A stretch of 64,000 bases of DNA from Nematopogon swammerdamellus (taxonomy: Eukaryota; Arthropoda; Insecta; Lepidoptera; Adelidae): contig OX336343.1 in the NCBI GenBank assembly GCA_946902875.1, positions 11,095,361 to 11,159,360 on the forward strand, in the 5' to 3' direction. The position numbers and the translations under genes are program-made. Every line of letters begins with the position of its first letter. Position 1 is the first letter of the stretch. The notes below the pieces were generated by a model, which made no database searches, was not told the origin of the DNA, and saw only the letters and a list, made by a program, of their open reading frames with translations. Shown here piece by piece: positions 1-10,086 of the stretch.

Positions 1-130
1 CCAGCGACACGCCATACAAACGAACGTTACACCATTTTGCCCCTTGTCGAATTCAGTATGTCCGCTATTACATTTTAAATTTAATATAATGTCAATTCCG
101 AAATATTTAGAGGTACCTACAAACTATTAT

Positions 131-194
131 AAATACCTCTATTATTTTGTTTAGAAACATATATATGTTTCTAAACAAAATAATACAGGTATTT
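131..194. repeat. 64-bp near-perfect palindrome without spacer
   Basis: The two 32-nt halves (131-162 and 163-194) are reverse complements except for one C/C mismatch, and there is no spacer. The centre is ATATAT. A second palindrome, with 14-nt arms and a 2-nt centre, lies at 214-243. Function unknown. Confidence 0.85.
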
Positions 195-711
195 ATATGT
201 ACATAACATACATACATATCATACATATGTATGTATGATATGTACATATAAGGTGAACGATAGTCCATGCCGATAAATTAGACAGCAACCCTTCTGTTCA
301 CCTTACAGTTGAGCCTCGTTGAGCGTAGTTATTGGTTGAGTCTACAGAATAAGGAAGACAATCATATAAGAGCTGGCGGCGGGATGCCGACATTCCGACA
401 TTATTCTTTCTATGGCTCTCTTTCCGACGAACTAAGGCACAGCCACTTTTAATTTATAAAAAGCGGCCAAGTGCGAGCGGATTCGCGCACCGAGGGTTCC
501 GTACCACCACACAATATATTATTATTTGTTGTTTTACTTTAGGTACGCGTTGAAAGAGCGCCTTCCAACTCTGTGTCCCAGCGAAGGTGAAGCTTGCAGT
601 TTCTTTCAGCGCCTGCCGAGTGGAGTGCGCTTATCTTGCTGAAAAAACTTGCGTTCGATTCATTGCTGTCGCCCGTTATTAGGCGCTTCGATAATAAACA
701 TTACCTTTAAT

Positions 712-759
712 CACAGAGCATGGAATACCGCGCGCCCCCCCGGTATTCCATGCTCTGTG
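712..759. repeat. Perfect 19-bp stem hairpin with a 10-nt C-rich loop
   Basis: CACAGAGCATGGAATACCG at 712-730 pairs exactly with 741-759, and the loop is CGCGCCCCCC. It is flanked on both sides by CTTTAATCA, so it may be a small foldback insertion flanked by a duplicated target; that part is inference. Confidence 0.85.
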
Positions 760-835
760 CCTTTAATCATATTGTAGTACAGTAGTAGTAGTATATGTTA
801 GGTTTGCGTACCTACCAAAGCAGTTATAATTATGT

Positions 836-2225
836 ACTAGCTTTTGCCCGCGGCTTCGCTCGCGTGAAATTCGTATTTCAAAGAAAGCAAGTAAGTAACT
901 AAGACTGATCTGCGTTAAGTAAGGTAAACGATAAACCTTCTCAAATAAAGTAAGTAACTAACGGCGAGGCTTCAGGCTGAGCTGCATTCTGGAAGACAAT
1001 AAACCTTCTCGAAGAAAGTAAGTAACTAAGGGCGAGGCCGAAGGCCGAGCTGCGTTCAGGAAGACGATAAACCCACTCAAAGAAAGTAAACAATTGAGCG
1101 TACAGCAAGACTATAAACCTTCTTGAAGAAAGTAAGTCACTGAGGGCGAGGCCGAAGGCCGAGCTGCGTTCAGGAAGACGATAACCTTTTCGAAGAAGTA
1201 AGTAACAGAGGGCGAGGCCGAAGGCCGAGCTGCTTTCAGGAAGAACATAAACCTTCTCGAAGAAAGTAAGTAACTAAGGGCGCGGCCGAAGGCCGAGCTG
1301 TGTTCAGGAAGACTATAAACCATCTCGAGGAAATTAAGTAATTGATGGCGAGGCCGAAGGCCGAGCTGCGTTCAGGAAGACGATAAACCTACTCAAAGAA
1401 AGTAAGTAATTGAGGGCGAGGCCGAAGGCCGAGCTGCGTACAGCAAGACTATAAACCTTCTTGAACAAATAAGTCACTGAGGGCGAGGCCGAAGGCCGAG
1501 CTGCGTTCAGGAAGACGATAACTTTTTCGAAGAAGTAAGTAACTAAGGGCGAGGCCGAAGGCCGAGCTGCGTTCAGGAAGACTATAAACCTTCTCGAATA
1601 AATTAAGTAATCGTGGCCAAGACCGAAGGCCGAGCTGCGTTCAGGAAGACCATAAACCTTCTCGAAGAAAGTAAGTAACTAAGGGCGAGGCCGAAGGCCG
1701 AGCTGCGTTCAGGAAGACTATAAACTTTCTTGATGAAAGTAAGTACCTAACTGAGGGCGAGGCCGAAGGCCGAGCTGCGTTCAGGAAGACCATAAACCTT
1801 CTCGAAGAAAGTAAAAGGGTGAGGCCGAAGGCCGAGCTGCGTTCAGGAAGAGCATAAACCTTCTCGAAGAAATTAAGTAATTGAGGGCGAGGCCGAAGGC
1901 CGAGGTTTGTTCAGGAAGACTATAAACCGTCTTGAAGAAAGTAAGTAACTATCGCCCATAGTTACTTACTGTCATCGAGAAGGTTTAGTTTCTTCCAGAA
2001 TACAGCTTGGCCTTCGGCCACGCCCTTAGTTACTTACTTTCTTCGAGAAGGATTATAGTCTTCCTGAACGCAGCTCGACCTTAGGCCTCGCCCTCAGTTA
2101 CATACTTTCTTCGAGAAGGTTGAAGGTCTTCCCTCGGGTCTTCCTTTTGTTGCTTATTTTCTTCGAAACGGTTTAACCTCTTCCTGTTCGCCCTCCGGTC
2201 CCGGCCTAAGTTACTTTTTTTTTGT
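836..2225. repeat. Array of ~66-bp units (GGCCGAAGGCC family), copy 1, with orientation switch
   Basis: The array starts with CTAGCTTTTGCCCGCGGC at about 838, the same lead sequence as the elements at 54333 and 61001. About 16 units read GAGGCCGAAGGCCGAGCTGC, TTCAGGAAGA, then GAAGAAAGTAAGTAACT. Near 1955 the orientation flips and about four units follow as reverse complements. The units are more diverged than in the right-hand copies. Open frames inside the array are products of the repeat, not genes. Confidence 0.9.
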
Positions 2226-2256
2226 CTTGAGAGAAGCGCAGCGCTTCTCTCAAGAC
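2224..2256. repeat. 33-bp perfect palindrome, 1-nt centre
   Basis: The 16-nt arm GTCTTGAGAGAAGCGC (2224-2239) pairs exactly with 2241-2256 around a single A. It lies at the right border of the 66-bp unit array. Confidence 0.9.
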
Positions 2257-2639
2257 ATTCTCATCGTCGCAACTTTTAAACTATTTGTCCAAATTACTTA
2301 GTGTAACAGCCAAAGTTTATCTACTTTAAATACCAGAAGCGATAAAAGTATGTATTTTGATAAGAATTAATTCAAAACTATAAAATGTGCATTGTAAATA
2401 CAGTATGCAATTTAAATGTATTTTTGGTTCACTATTTTGGCTATAGTGGCTTCCACATAAAAGGTAGATATATGCTGTCGCGGACTTTTTTTTAGAACTA
2501 TTTTAGAGAAACTACCTCACCATACACTATATTCGTGTAACTCTAACGGTTTATGCAGCGCACGCCGAGATAGGTCTCAGAAGGCAGGATTTTTTCCGAC
2601 TTACTTGACATTTATCGATATTTGGGCAAATTTACACAA

Positions 2640-2900
2640 TGTCTTTATAAATTATAGCCTTTTTACCCGACTACGGCGAAGCCAAAAAAGGAAGGGTTAT
2701 GAGTTTGGCGTGTATGTATGTATGTATGTATGTATGTATGTATGTATGTATGTATGTATGTGACTATCTATATTCCACTCTACAGCCTAAATTACTGGAC
2801 CGATTTGAATAATTCTTGTGCTATTGGATTCGTCTTATTCACGGGAGTGTCATAGGCTATATAACAATTTTCAAAATTCAAAATGGCGGACGCACGGCGT
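2640..2900. repeat. Interspersed repeat with TATG microsatellite
   Basis: It begins with TTTTTACCCGACTACGGCGAAG, has a (TATG)n run at 2711-2761, and continues through 'CAAAATGGCGGACGCA'. A related copy is at 15070-15180, and the CCGACTACG motif recurs in the inverted repeat at 5399-6158 and near 56600. It is probably the end of a retroelement or non-autonomous element; the family is not identified. From 2257 to 2640 and from 2900 to 3299 I see only AT-rich sequence and a GC-rich patch (3062-3140). Confidence 0.6.
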
Positions 2901-3299
2901 CAAAATGTCAAATTAGTTTTTCAAAATATATTGAGTGGGGTATCAAATTAAAGATAATTAAATTACGATTCCGAAAATATATACTTTGCTATCTATTAAA
3001 CTTATGTGTACAGAGAAATAGAGCAAAATGTGTAGCGAATGTATGTATGAATCGCGATTATTCGCGATGAACCGTGGTCGCCCGCGCCCCGCGCCGCGCG
3101 CCCCCACCCACGCGCGACGACGACGCGAAGAAGCGACATGGTATTGTTGGTAATATACCTACATACTTACTCACTGATCTACCGCAAATTTTATATAGAT
3201 ATATAATATTATTAGATACAGTACTATGCTAAAATAAATTGGTATTAAATGTCCATGTAGGTACCTAGTGTAAGCATAATATGTAGTGTAGGTGTACCG

Positions 3300-3655
3300 T
3301 GTGGGGTCGGTACTTAAAAAGAATAGCCCCACTGCATCTCTCCCCGTCGCATGTCGTAAAAGTCGACTAAGGGATTGTCAGCCTCGGCAGCTTAATGGTG
3401 CGGTCAGTTATTGGATGGATGACCGCCGACCTTACTAGGTGGTAGGGTTTATCCCGGCCGGGTTGGTACCACCGCACTGAGCGAAACGTCGGTCGAAACG
3501 GCTATGTAAATAGTTCGTGTTTTCCGTCCAGTTCAGTGTAGCCGGCGCGAAATGAAGGGAAGCACTGACATGGCACCTAGTTCACCCGGTGTTATGGGCT
3601 GACATCACGGATGTTGTAGGTGATGTAGCCAACCGTGTCTAGTTTCCATAAAAAA
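3300..3655 (+). mobile_element. Composite SINE (CATCTCTCCCC fragment plus 5S/tRNA-type SINE body)
   Basis: 3300-3376 matches the repeat seen at 35985-36325 (CACTGCATCTCTCCCC, then GTCGTAAAAG). From 3377 the sequence changes to the 5S/tRNA-type SINE (GTCAGCCTCGG through CATCACGGATGTTGTAGG) and ends in an A-run at 3648-3655. The head is internally deleted. This is one of at least ten copies in the window. Confidence 0.75.
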
Positions 3656-4039
3656 AAAGGTAGGTACATTAATTCAATATTTTCGGATGCAAGTTACCCT
3701 TCAGCTAAGCGGGATATTGTGGAAGAGAAGAACCGCCGATTGCGAAAAAGTATTCCCAATTTTCTGGGTGCAGTTTTAGCCCTAGACTCGATTAGTTGCC
3801 GGAACCCTACGTCTTTGGAAATGGCGGTGCCCAGGAGGTTCAGGTGCTTCCAGACAGGTATGACGCTGACTTAGAAACTGGCTTGGAAATCAAAAGGACC
3901 TTCAAATCGACCTTCGCAGATAATGCGCAGCACTGAGCCTTGCTAACGTTGAAGGCGTGGGCGTAGCATTCAGGGGGCAACATATCATTGTTATACATAC
4001 GAGAGTACGGAACACGGGTTCTACACCAGTTACCCTTCA

Positions 4040-4690
4040 ACTAGGCGGGATGTGGATGAGAAGAGGCGAAGACTTGTGTCTGAACTTGAGCAAACACTCG
4101 GCTCTATTTCCGAATGGGCCGTAGCAAGTTGTTCAAGTTAAATACCTCCAAGATACAAGTTTGCGCGTTCAGTGCGAAGAGAGCGGCGTTCACACCAGCT
4201 CCTTCCTACCAAGGCACGTCACTTAAATTTTGCGACCACCTCGGGGTCCTCCGAGTTGAATTATCGCACGATCTAAACTTCCGGCGTGACATCGAGGGCA
4301 AGGCCGTATAAATCGCAGATTCGGTACTGCTCGCACCGCACCTATGGGATGGCTCAGTCAAATACCAGCTGGCGCCTCTGGACTCGATCCAGCGTCGAGC
4401 CGTGCGAATAGTAGGTGACTCCCAAATGTCCCGCGATCTAAAACCACTGCAACTCCGTAGGAATACATAGCTAAATCAGAGCCTGTTGAAATACAAACAG
4501 AGAGAAATATTTTCCCCCAAGTACAGTCTCGGGTCCTTCAACCTGGGCACCTGTCAGGCCGGCATGGCATTCGCAGCCTCCGCATGCTACCGAATGTCCA
4601 TGGGCATCGCTAGACACCTTATGGGTGGCTCGGCGCCACATGTCGCGCTTACTATAAAAATAATATCAGTAGCTTTGGCCTCGCCTTAGT
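4040..4690 (+). pseudogene. Jockey-like LINE, 3' part of reverse transcriptase ORF, decayed
   Basis: In shifting frames the + strand encodes the region downstream of the RT catalytic core: STSKIQVCAFSAKRA-like, YQGTSLKF, DLNFRRDIEGKA, then QLAPLDSIQRRAVRIVGD and FSPKYSLGSF near the C-terminus. Several stops and frameshifts make it dead. Its final 160 bp match the 3' ends at 26060-26225 and 52030-52180, so one family has at least three copies. The jockey-type assignment rests on recognised C-terminal motifs and was not tested by alignment. Confidence 0.7.
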
Positions 4691-4915
4691 GGCTTACCTG
4701 CTTCGAGTGAGTACATTATTCAACTATGTACAACCTGAAACCTCCCTCGGTCTTCGGCCTTGAACTGATTGGTTTACTTACTTCCCGAATCCGCTTCACC
4801 CCAGCCAGATATATTTACTTACATAGACAAAGAAAATCGTGTACTTACACAGCTCAGTCTTCGGTCTTGCTCTGACTGACTTTTCATTTTACTTCAAGAC
4901 TATACATCGTTCAAC
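4676..4915. repeat. Decayed copies of the 66-bp array unit (inverted orientation)
   Basis: Reads GGCCTCGCCTTAGTGGCTTAC, CTCGGTCTTCGGCCTTGAACTG and CAGTCTTCGGTCTTGCTCTGACTG, with TTTACTTACTTC between them. Spacing is near 66 bp. This is an older relative of the arrays at 836, 54333 and 61001. Confidence 0.6.
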
Positions 4916-5035
4916 TATACATAATTTGTATATATATATGTAGGTACTCACTCATGCGCTATTGCAGAAAACTTTAGTTTCAAACGAGGTTTCAAATAGA
5001 GATCACGACAAATAAACGGACGGATAGTATCAAGC

Positions 5036-5327
5036 CGGTACTTATATAAAAGAATAGCCCCACTGTATCTCTCCCCGTGTATGTCGTAAAAGGCAACTAA
5101 GGGATATGACTTCCTTCTTATAATACTAGGTGGTAGGGTTTAACCCGCCCGTGTTGATACCACCGCACCGCACTGAATGAAAGGTCGGTAGAAACGGCTA
5201 TGTATTTAGTGTAGCCGGTACGACCGAAGGGAAGCACTGACGTGGCACCAAGTTCACCCGGTGTTATGTTATGGGCTGACATCACGGATGTTGTAGCCTG
5301 TAGGTGATGTGTCAGATTCCATAAAAA
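5036..5327 (+). mobile_element. SINE copy (5S/tRNA-type body, foreign head)
   Basis: 5036-5110 carries the CTCTCCCCGTGTATGTCGTAAAAG fragment. The rest follows the SINE body: TAGGTGGTAGGGTTTAACCC, CATCACGGATGTTGTAG, and an A-run at 5320-5327. It has the same chimeric layout as the copy at 3300, which suggests that one mosaic source was copied. Confidence 0.7.
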
Positions 5328-5398
5328 AAATCAATATACGAGTTACATACAACGTTTAAAGTATGCAAACAGTTTTTAAAAAAGTCTAAAATAAAAAA

Positions 5399-6158
5399 AA
5401 TAAGTTATAAAAAACTAAAACCCGACTACGTAAAAGCTAATTATGAAAATCGTTTAAATAAAAAAAAATAGTTATAAAAAACTAAAACCCGTCTACGAAA
5501 AAGCAAATTATGAAAATAGTTTAACTAAAAATAACAAAATAATGTTTTCCATATAATTTATCAGATACAGCATTTCTCTTTTTATATTGATTTTACCTTA
5601 GGACTAACTCTATAAATTTTGATAAATTTATTATTTTTAACGTTCTAAATATAGAGCCGTGGTCGGGCGTTCTTCGTTCAACAAGACAAGTGAGACCGTC
5701 GTTGTGCATTATAGCCGTTGACGTTCGGTATGTACCTATGTATCTACTTATAATAATTTTAGATTGGCTCTGACTGATCTTAAAAAAAGATGCCAGTATG
5801 ACACAATGGCGATGGCCGTCCTAAGTTCCGCGCTCTAATAATGCACGACGAGGGCCTCACTTGTCTTGTTGAACGAAGAACGCCCGACCACGGCTCTATA
5901 TTTAGAACGTTAAAATAATAAATTTATCAAAATTTATAGAGTTAGTGCTAAGGTAAAATCAATATAAAAAGAGAAATGCTGTATCTGATAAATTATATGG
6001 AAAACATTATTTTGTTATTTTTAGTTAAACTATTTTCATAATTTGCTTTTTCGTAGACGGGTTTTAGTTTTTTATAACTATTTTTTTTTATTTAAACGAT
6101 TTTCATAATTAGCTTTTACGTAGTCGGGTTTTAGTTTTTTATAACTTTTTTTTTTTTT
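5399..6158. repeat. Large inverted repeat, ~315-bp arms, ~125-bp spacer
   Basis: The left arm (5399-5712) and the right arm (about 5838-6158) are reverse complements over almost their full length. The arms contain CTAAAACCCGACTACG and GAGCCGTGGTCGGGCG, and differ by scattered substitutions and A-run length. The spacer is unique AT-rich sequence. It could be a foldback element or an inverted duplication of a retroelement end; a transcript would form a long hairpin. Confidence 0.9.
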
Positions 6159-6234
6159 TATGTATAAGCTATAGTACTGTAAAGGCTCATCAAAATCTGT
6201 TCAGTAGTTTTTGCGTGAAAGAGGAATATAGTGC

Positions 6235-6653
6235 GGCTGCTCGGTTCGCTGTTGAGTTTATAGGCCGCCCCACGCGCGCCGCCGCCAACTGCCGCTCGCT
6301 CGGTAAATACCTATGTAGTATGTATAGTACTAAGGCGCGCGGATTGAACATATCGGAGTAACTATTTAGTAATCTGTGATATCGGTTTGTATGGGAGCCA
6401 CATCTTAGCGTAACCGGAACTGAATTTTATATAGCCTATCCTGTGTCCCATATAGTTAAATGTGCTTGTACAAAGTTTCATCGAATTCGGATGATCGGTT
6501 TAAGAGTTATGGCGGAAAATACATACATACAGAAATGATTTCTAAAAATCGTCAATTTAGCTTTAGTATCATACATAGAGGCTACAAACTCAATATTTCC
6601 TAAAACAAAGCAACTTACTCCATGACCATCCCTTACAGATTTATTATTAGTAT
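6235..6653 (+). repeat. Diverged copy of the right end of the 2.9-kb palindromic element
   Basis: 6386-6653 aligns by eye with 57000-57270 and 63600-63870: TTTGTATGGGAGCCACATC, then TTAGCTTTAGTATCATACAT, and the end CCCTTACAGATTTATTATTA. The GC-rich 6235-6340 resembles the CGCCGCCG patch preceding it in those copies. The left part of the element is missing here. Confidence 0.75.
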
Positions 6654-6863
6654 TGATATTGATATTAAATTGTTTTATGTTTTATTGCTATTTAGTACGA
6701 GCTTGAGTGAGCCGGTATTGCCAATAGTAAGTTTTCAGTTAGTTGTTTTGAATACATGTTATTGTAAGGTGCAGGTTTTATCGACGAAACGTAACTATGT
6801 ATTTTTTATTGCTTCCGAACTAGCTGGGAGTGCCCGAGGTCGAAGCCTCAGGCGCAGCCAATT

Positions 6864-7088
6864 TCACCCCCGAGGAGGTGCCAGTCCGGCTTGGAGGTGG
6901 ACTAATGTCGCTGGGAAAAGGCTATTAACCCGCGATTTGAAGATCCGTGGATTGTAGGAGTGGGGAAAGATATTCCCCGGAAGCCCGTTCCACACCTTTG
7001 CAGTGCGTGCGGCACAAGAACGATTTAGAGAATCGTGCAGTGCAGAAATGCCGCCTAGCCAGCCAGACGGCAAGAACATTGCAATCAA
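6864..7088 (-). pseudogene. LINE reverse transcriptase C-terminal remnant
   Basis: The - strand reads RTAKVWNGLPGNIFPHSYN, then RIFKSRVNSLF. This is the WN-LP...FP...FK-RV signature found at the C-terminus of jockey- and CR1-type LINE polymerases. Only about 70 codons remain and no upstream RT domain is adjacent. 7180-7650 beyond it is AT-rich with no gene. Confidence 0.6.
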
Positions 7089-7652
7089 TTTCGTCTTTCA
7101 CATATTATTTCCAGCAGTTTATTCCTACAGGTAGGAGGTATACCCTAAACAAGTGTACCAACACGCTTCACAGGTAAGTCCTCTCTTCCTCTTTTGTACC
7201 TCTGTTTGTTTTCTCATTCAACTCTCTGAGCACGACGTTTAGTATTTATTTATGCTGAAGCCTTTTTGCCATTACCTACGTTTGTATAGGCCGAGCACCG
7301 AAACCTTTTAGAAAGTCGAGTAGAAAGTAAGAAAAAATTTGAAGTTAACATCAGTATGTACTCTTGTTTAGTCACTTGAATATTATAAAGTTATTTAAAT
7401 ATTTGTATACATTTTATAGATTTCATTACGTTTTACGCTATTTATTTTTCTGATTATTCAAATTTCGTTCACAGTTTAAAAAATATTTTAGAAATCTCAT
7501 CGGGTTTCCGATTTATATTCAAATTTAGAAATTTTAACAGAAATTCTTAGTAAAATACACAAAAAATTTAGCTCATATTTTTTGGTGTAAGCGACGACGT
7601 CAGCATTTTGGAGCCCTCAACGAGCCGGGAGCCCTGGGCTCGCGCCCCACGT

Positions 7653-8150
7653 GCCCTTATGGAAAGATTATGACCCTTATCGAAAGACTTATGACCCTTA
7701 TGGAAATACTATGACCCTTATCGAAAGACTTATGACCCTTATGGAAAGACTGTGACCCCCTTGGAAAGACTATGACCCTTATGGAAAGACTATGACCCTT
7801 ATCGAAAGACTTATGACCCACCCTTTTACGTTTTTGAGCGCCGCTAAAAGGGCCTGGGAGCCAAGGGGATTAGTACTATTTTAACGTGTGAGACTGAAAG
7901 GGTTATGGAAAGACTATGACCCTTATCGAAAGACTTATGACCCTTATGGAAAGACTATGATCCTTATCGAAAGACTTATGACCCTTATGGAAAGACTATG
8001 ACCCTTATGGAAAGACTATGACCCTTATCGAAAGACTTATGACCCTTATGGAAACACTATGACCCTTATCGAAAGACTTATGACCCTTATGGAAAGACTA
8101 TGACGCTTATGGAAAAACTATGACCCTTATGGAAAGACTATGGTCCACTG
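7653..8150. repeat. Minisatellite of alternating 20- and 21-bp units
   Basis: Units ATGGAAAGACTATGACCCTT (20) and ATCGAAAGACTTATGACCCTT (21) repeat about 20 times in two blocks, 7653-7820 and 7903-8150. A non-repeat piece (7821-7902) separates them. The two unit types alternate through much of the array. Confidence 0.9.
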
Positions 8151-8198
8151 CTCACACCGTGGAAACGGTGTGAGCAGGGGCTCACACCGTTTCCACGG
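8148..8198. repeat. Overlapping hairpins (13-bp and 18-bp stems)
   Basis: CTGCTCACACCGT (8148-8160) pairs with 8165-8177 around GGAA. In addition 8158-8175 is the exact reverse complement of 8181-8198, so two mutually exclusive hairpins can form. It sits exactly between the minisatellite and the SINE. Confidence 0.85.
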
Positions 8199-8207
8199 TT
8201 TCCACCG

Positions 8208-8514
8208 GCAGAACTTGAGTAATTGGATGGGTGACCGCTCGACCGTTGGAGGCTGACCGTGGTTCGGATTCCACGTTAAACTGTAGGTCCCTTCCCTTCT
8301 CACCTTACTAGGTGGTAGGGTTTATCCCGACCGGGTTGGTACCACCGCACTGAGCGAAACGTCCGTCGAGACGGATATCCGTCCAGTTCAGTGTGACCGA
8401 CATGAAATGAAGGGAAGCACTGACATGGCACCTAGTTCACCCGATGTTAGGGGCTAACATCACGGATGTTGTAGGTAATGTAGCCAACCGTGTCAGTTTC
8501 CATAAAAAAATATA
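8208..8514 (+). mobile_element. SINE copy, 5' truncated, keeps 5S-like C box
   Basis: Starts near AATTGGATGGGTGACCGC, which resembles the 5S rRNA internal control region, then GTGGTTCGGATTCCACG and the common body to CATAAAAAAA. The tRNA-like head is lost. Confidence 0.75.
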
Positions 8515-10050
8515 TATATTGCGCTTGAGCTAAACCCCCACCCTATTCATACCGGCGGGGCGGCGGCAGTTTCGGTGTGAGGCCTCTAGTAGAAAACAAA
8601 ATCTGCACCTAGTGCAAAAGAAACTAAGTTGTTCTCCCTAAACTGCATGTCTAGGGAGCTACAGAAATCTGGTTTGTCAGTACAGCATAATAATCTAGCC
8701 AGCACATGAATAATTCTTTGATTTCTCCGTAATGAGTTGTTCCGCCGAATCATTCGGTGTAGCTAAGTCGGTTCGCGTTCGGACCTAACCGTTATTGGAT
8801 CGTAAAGTTTCCCAGCCTCTATCGGCCTCGAACTTTCCAAAAGACCGATTCTAGCGGCGCAAGAACGAATCATTTAACTCTACAGAGTAATTTTTTGACC
8901 ATGCCGGCCTTTTCAGGGGGTTAATCTAATTAGTTTTCGATGCAGATTCTGCATCGAAAACTAATTAGATTGAATAAAATAACGGTGGGGAAATTACAAA
9001 AAATGGACGTGTGAGGGAGAGAGGCTGTGAGAGTGTGTGTATGAGAGAGAGGAGCGGAGGAGAGAGGGAATTAATGTGTGCAGAATTACCGCTGCTTTGG
9101 TGAAGGAAAACATCGTAAGAAGAAGAAAACACCTTAAACCACTTTGGACTGCCACTGTCGCCACTTGACGGAACGAACGAATTAAAATTTTAAATACATC
9201 CTACATCGAGCTGGTGATGTATGTTCCAATGTTGAAAATTTAAAATACTCCCGACACATAAATAACCTTTAAAAGTCAGTAATTAATATCCGTTTAGTTA
9301 ATTAAAGACGTCGGCGGACTGAAACTCAAGAGCTGCGTGGTTCGGGGGACGATTTTATTTCTTTAGCGGTCCGTTGACGGCTTTATGTAACTAAACAGAA
9401 AATTATTTCTGACTTTTAAAGGGTTGTTGAGGTGTCGGGGGGTTTTTTTTATTTGCAATTAAACTTTTATTTCATGCTTTTTAAGAGACGTAATATTTTG
9501 ATTACTTGATTACAAACATAGCTAAGAACCATCCCGGTTAAACCAGCTTTCGAATAAAAAACCGCATCCAAATCGGTCCATACGTTTGGGAGCTACGATG
9601 CCACAGACAGACACACAGACAGACAGACAGATGTAGGTACCAAACTGATAACACATCTCCTTTTGCGTCGGGAGTTAATAAAATAAAAATGGAATACTTT
9701 TAGTTTTACCTAGACAAGTCGCCCCCCGAACACTCTCTTGAGGCTTTCAGCGACTCACAAGTTCGGACCCTCCGGAATTCGATTCACAGCCGTACTGATT
9801 GCACAACCTTTTTTTATTATCAAATAGCAAAGTTTTCCGCGGAAAGATCCGCACATTAATTAAACTAAAAGTTCTGAATACTAATTGGCATTTCCGAAAA
9901 GGAGTTAGTTTTTTATGGAAGCGGACTTGCTTGAATAGCTTCATGTCGGTTATCGACATCTAGCGCGTTCACAGTACTTACACAAATGCAACTTGAGTGT
10001 GCAGAATGTTGAAAAAGCGCAGTAACATTTTACAAAAAATACTTCAAAAA
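8515..10050. other. Intergenic, no gene seen; LINE tail and palindrome
   Basis: It contains the palindrome at 8923-8971 and, at 9530-9640, a tail-type repeat (AACCGCATCCAAATCGGTCC, then an ACAGACAG run) whose reverse complement recurs at 60853-61000. A short GAGAGAG-rich patch is at 9010-9070. I see no coding exon. Confidence 0.55.
8923..8971. repeat. 49-bp perfect palindrome, 1-nt centre
   Basis: The 24-nt arms 8923-8946 and 8948-8971 are exact reverse complements around one T. The arm contains CTAATTAGTTTTCGATGCAG. The 14 bp to the left are not mirrored on the right, so the boundary is sharp. Confidence 0.92.
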
Positions 10051-10086
10051 AACCTAAAAAGATTGTTTCATCATAGTGAAATAACC

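Larger units (their letters stand above)
1..835. other. Intergenic, no gene seen; palindromes and one SINE-like fragment
   Basis: No convincing coding region. The stretch holds two AT-rich palindromes (131-194 and 214-243), a repeat fragment at about 463-510 of the family recognised by GGCCAAGTGCGAG and GGGTTCCGTACC, and a strong hairpin at 712-759. The rest is AT-rich sequence that I do not recognise. Confidence 0.6.

Noticed and set aside
1111..1323. Open frame with repeated SSAFG-type and ARPSASPSVTYF-type peptides
   Set aside because: It is a translation of the 66-bp array; the same peptides occur in all arrays and on several frames (also 54567-55064, 55057-55395, 61235-61732, 61725-62063).
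7653..8150. CRISPR-like array
   Set aside because: The units are contiguous with no variable spacers and the DNA is insect nuclear; it is a minisatellite.
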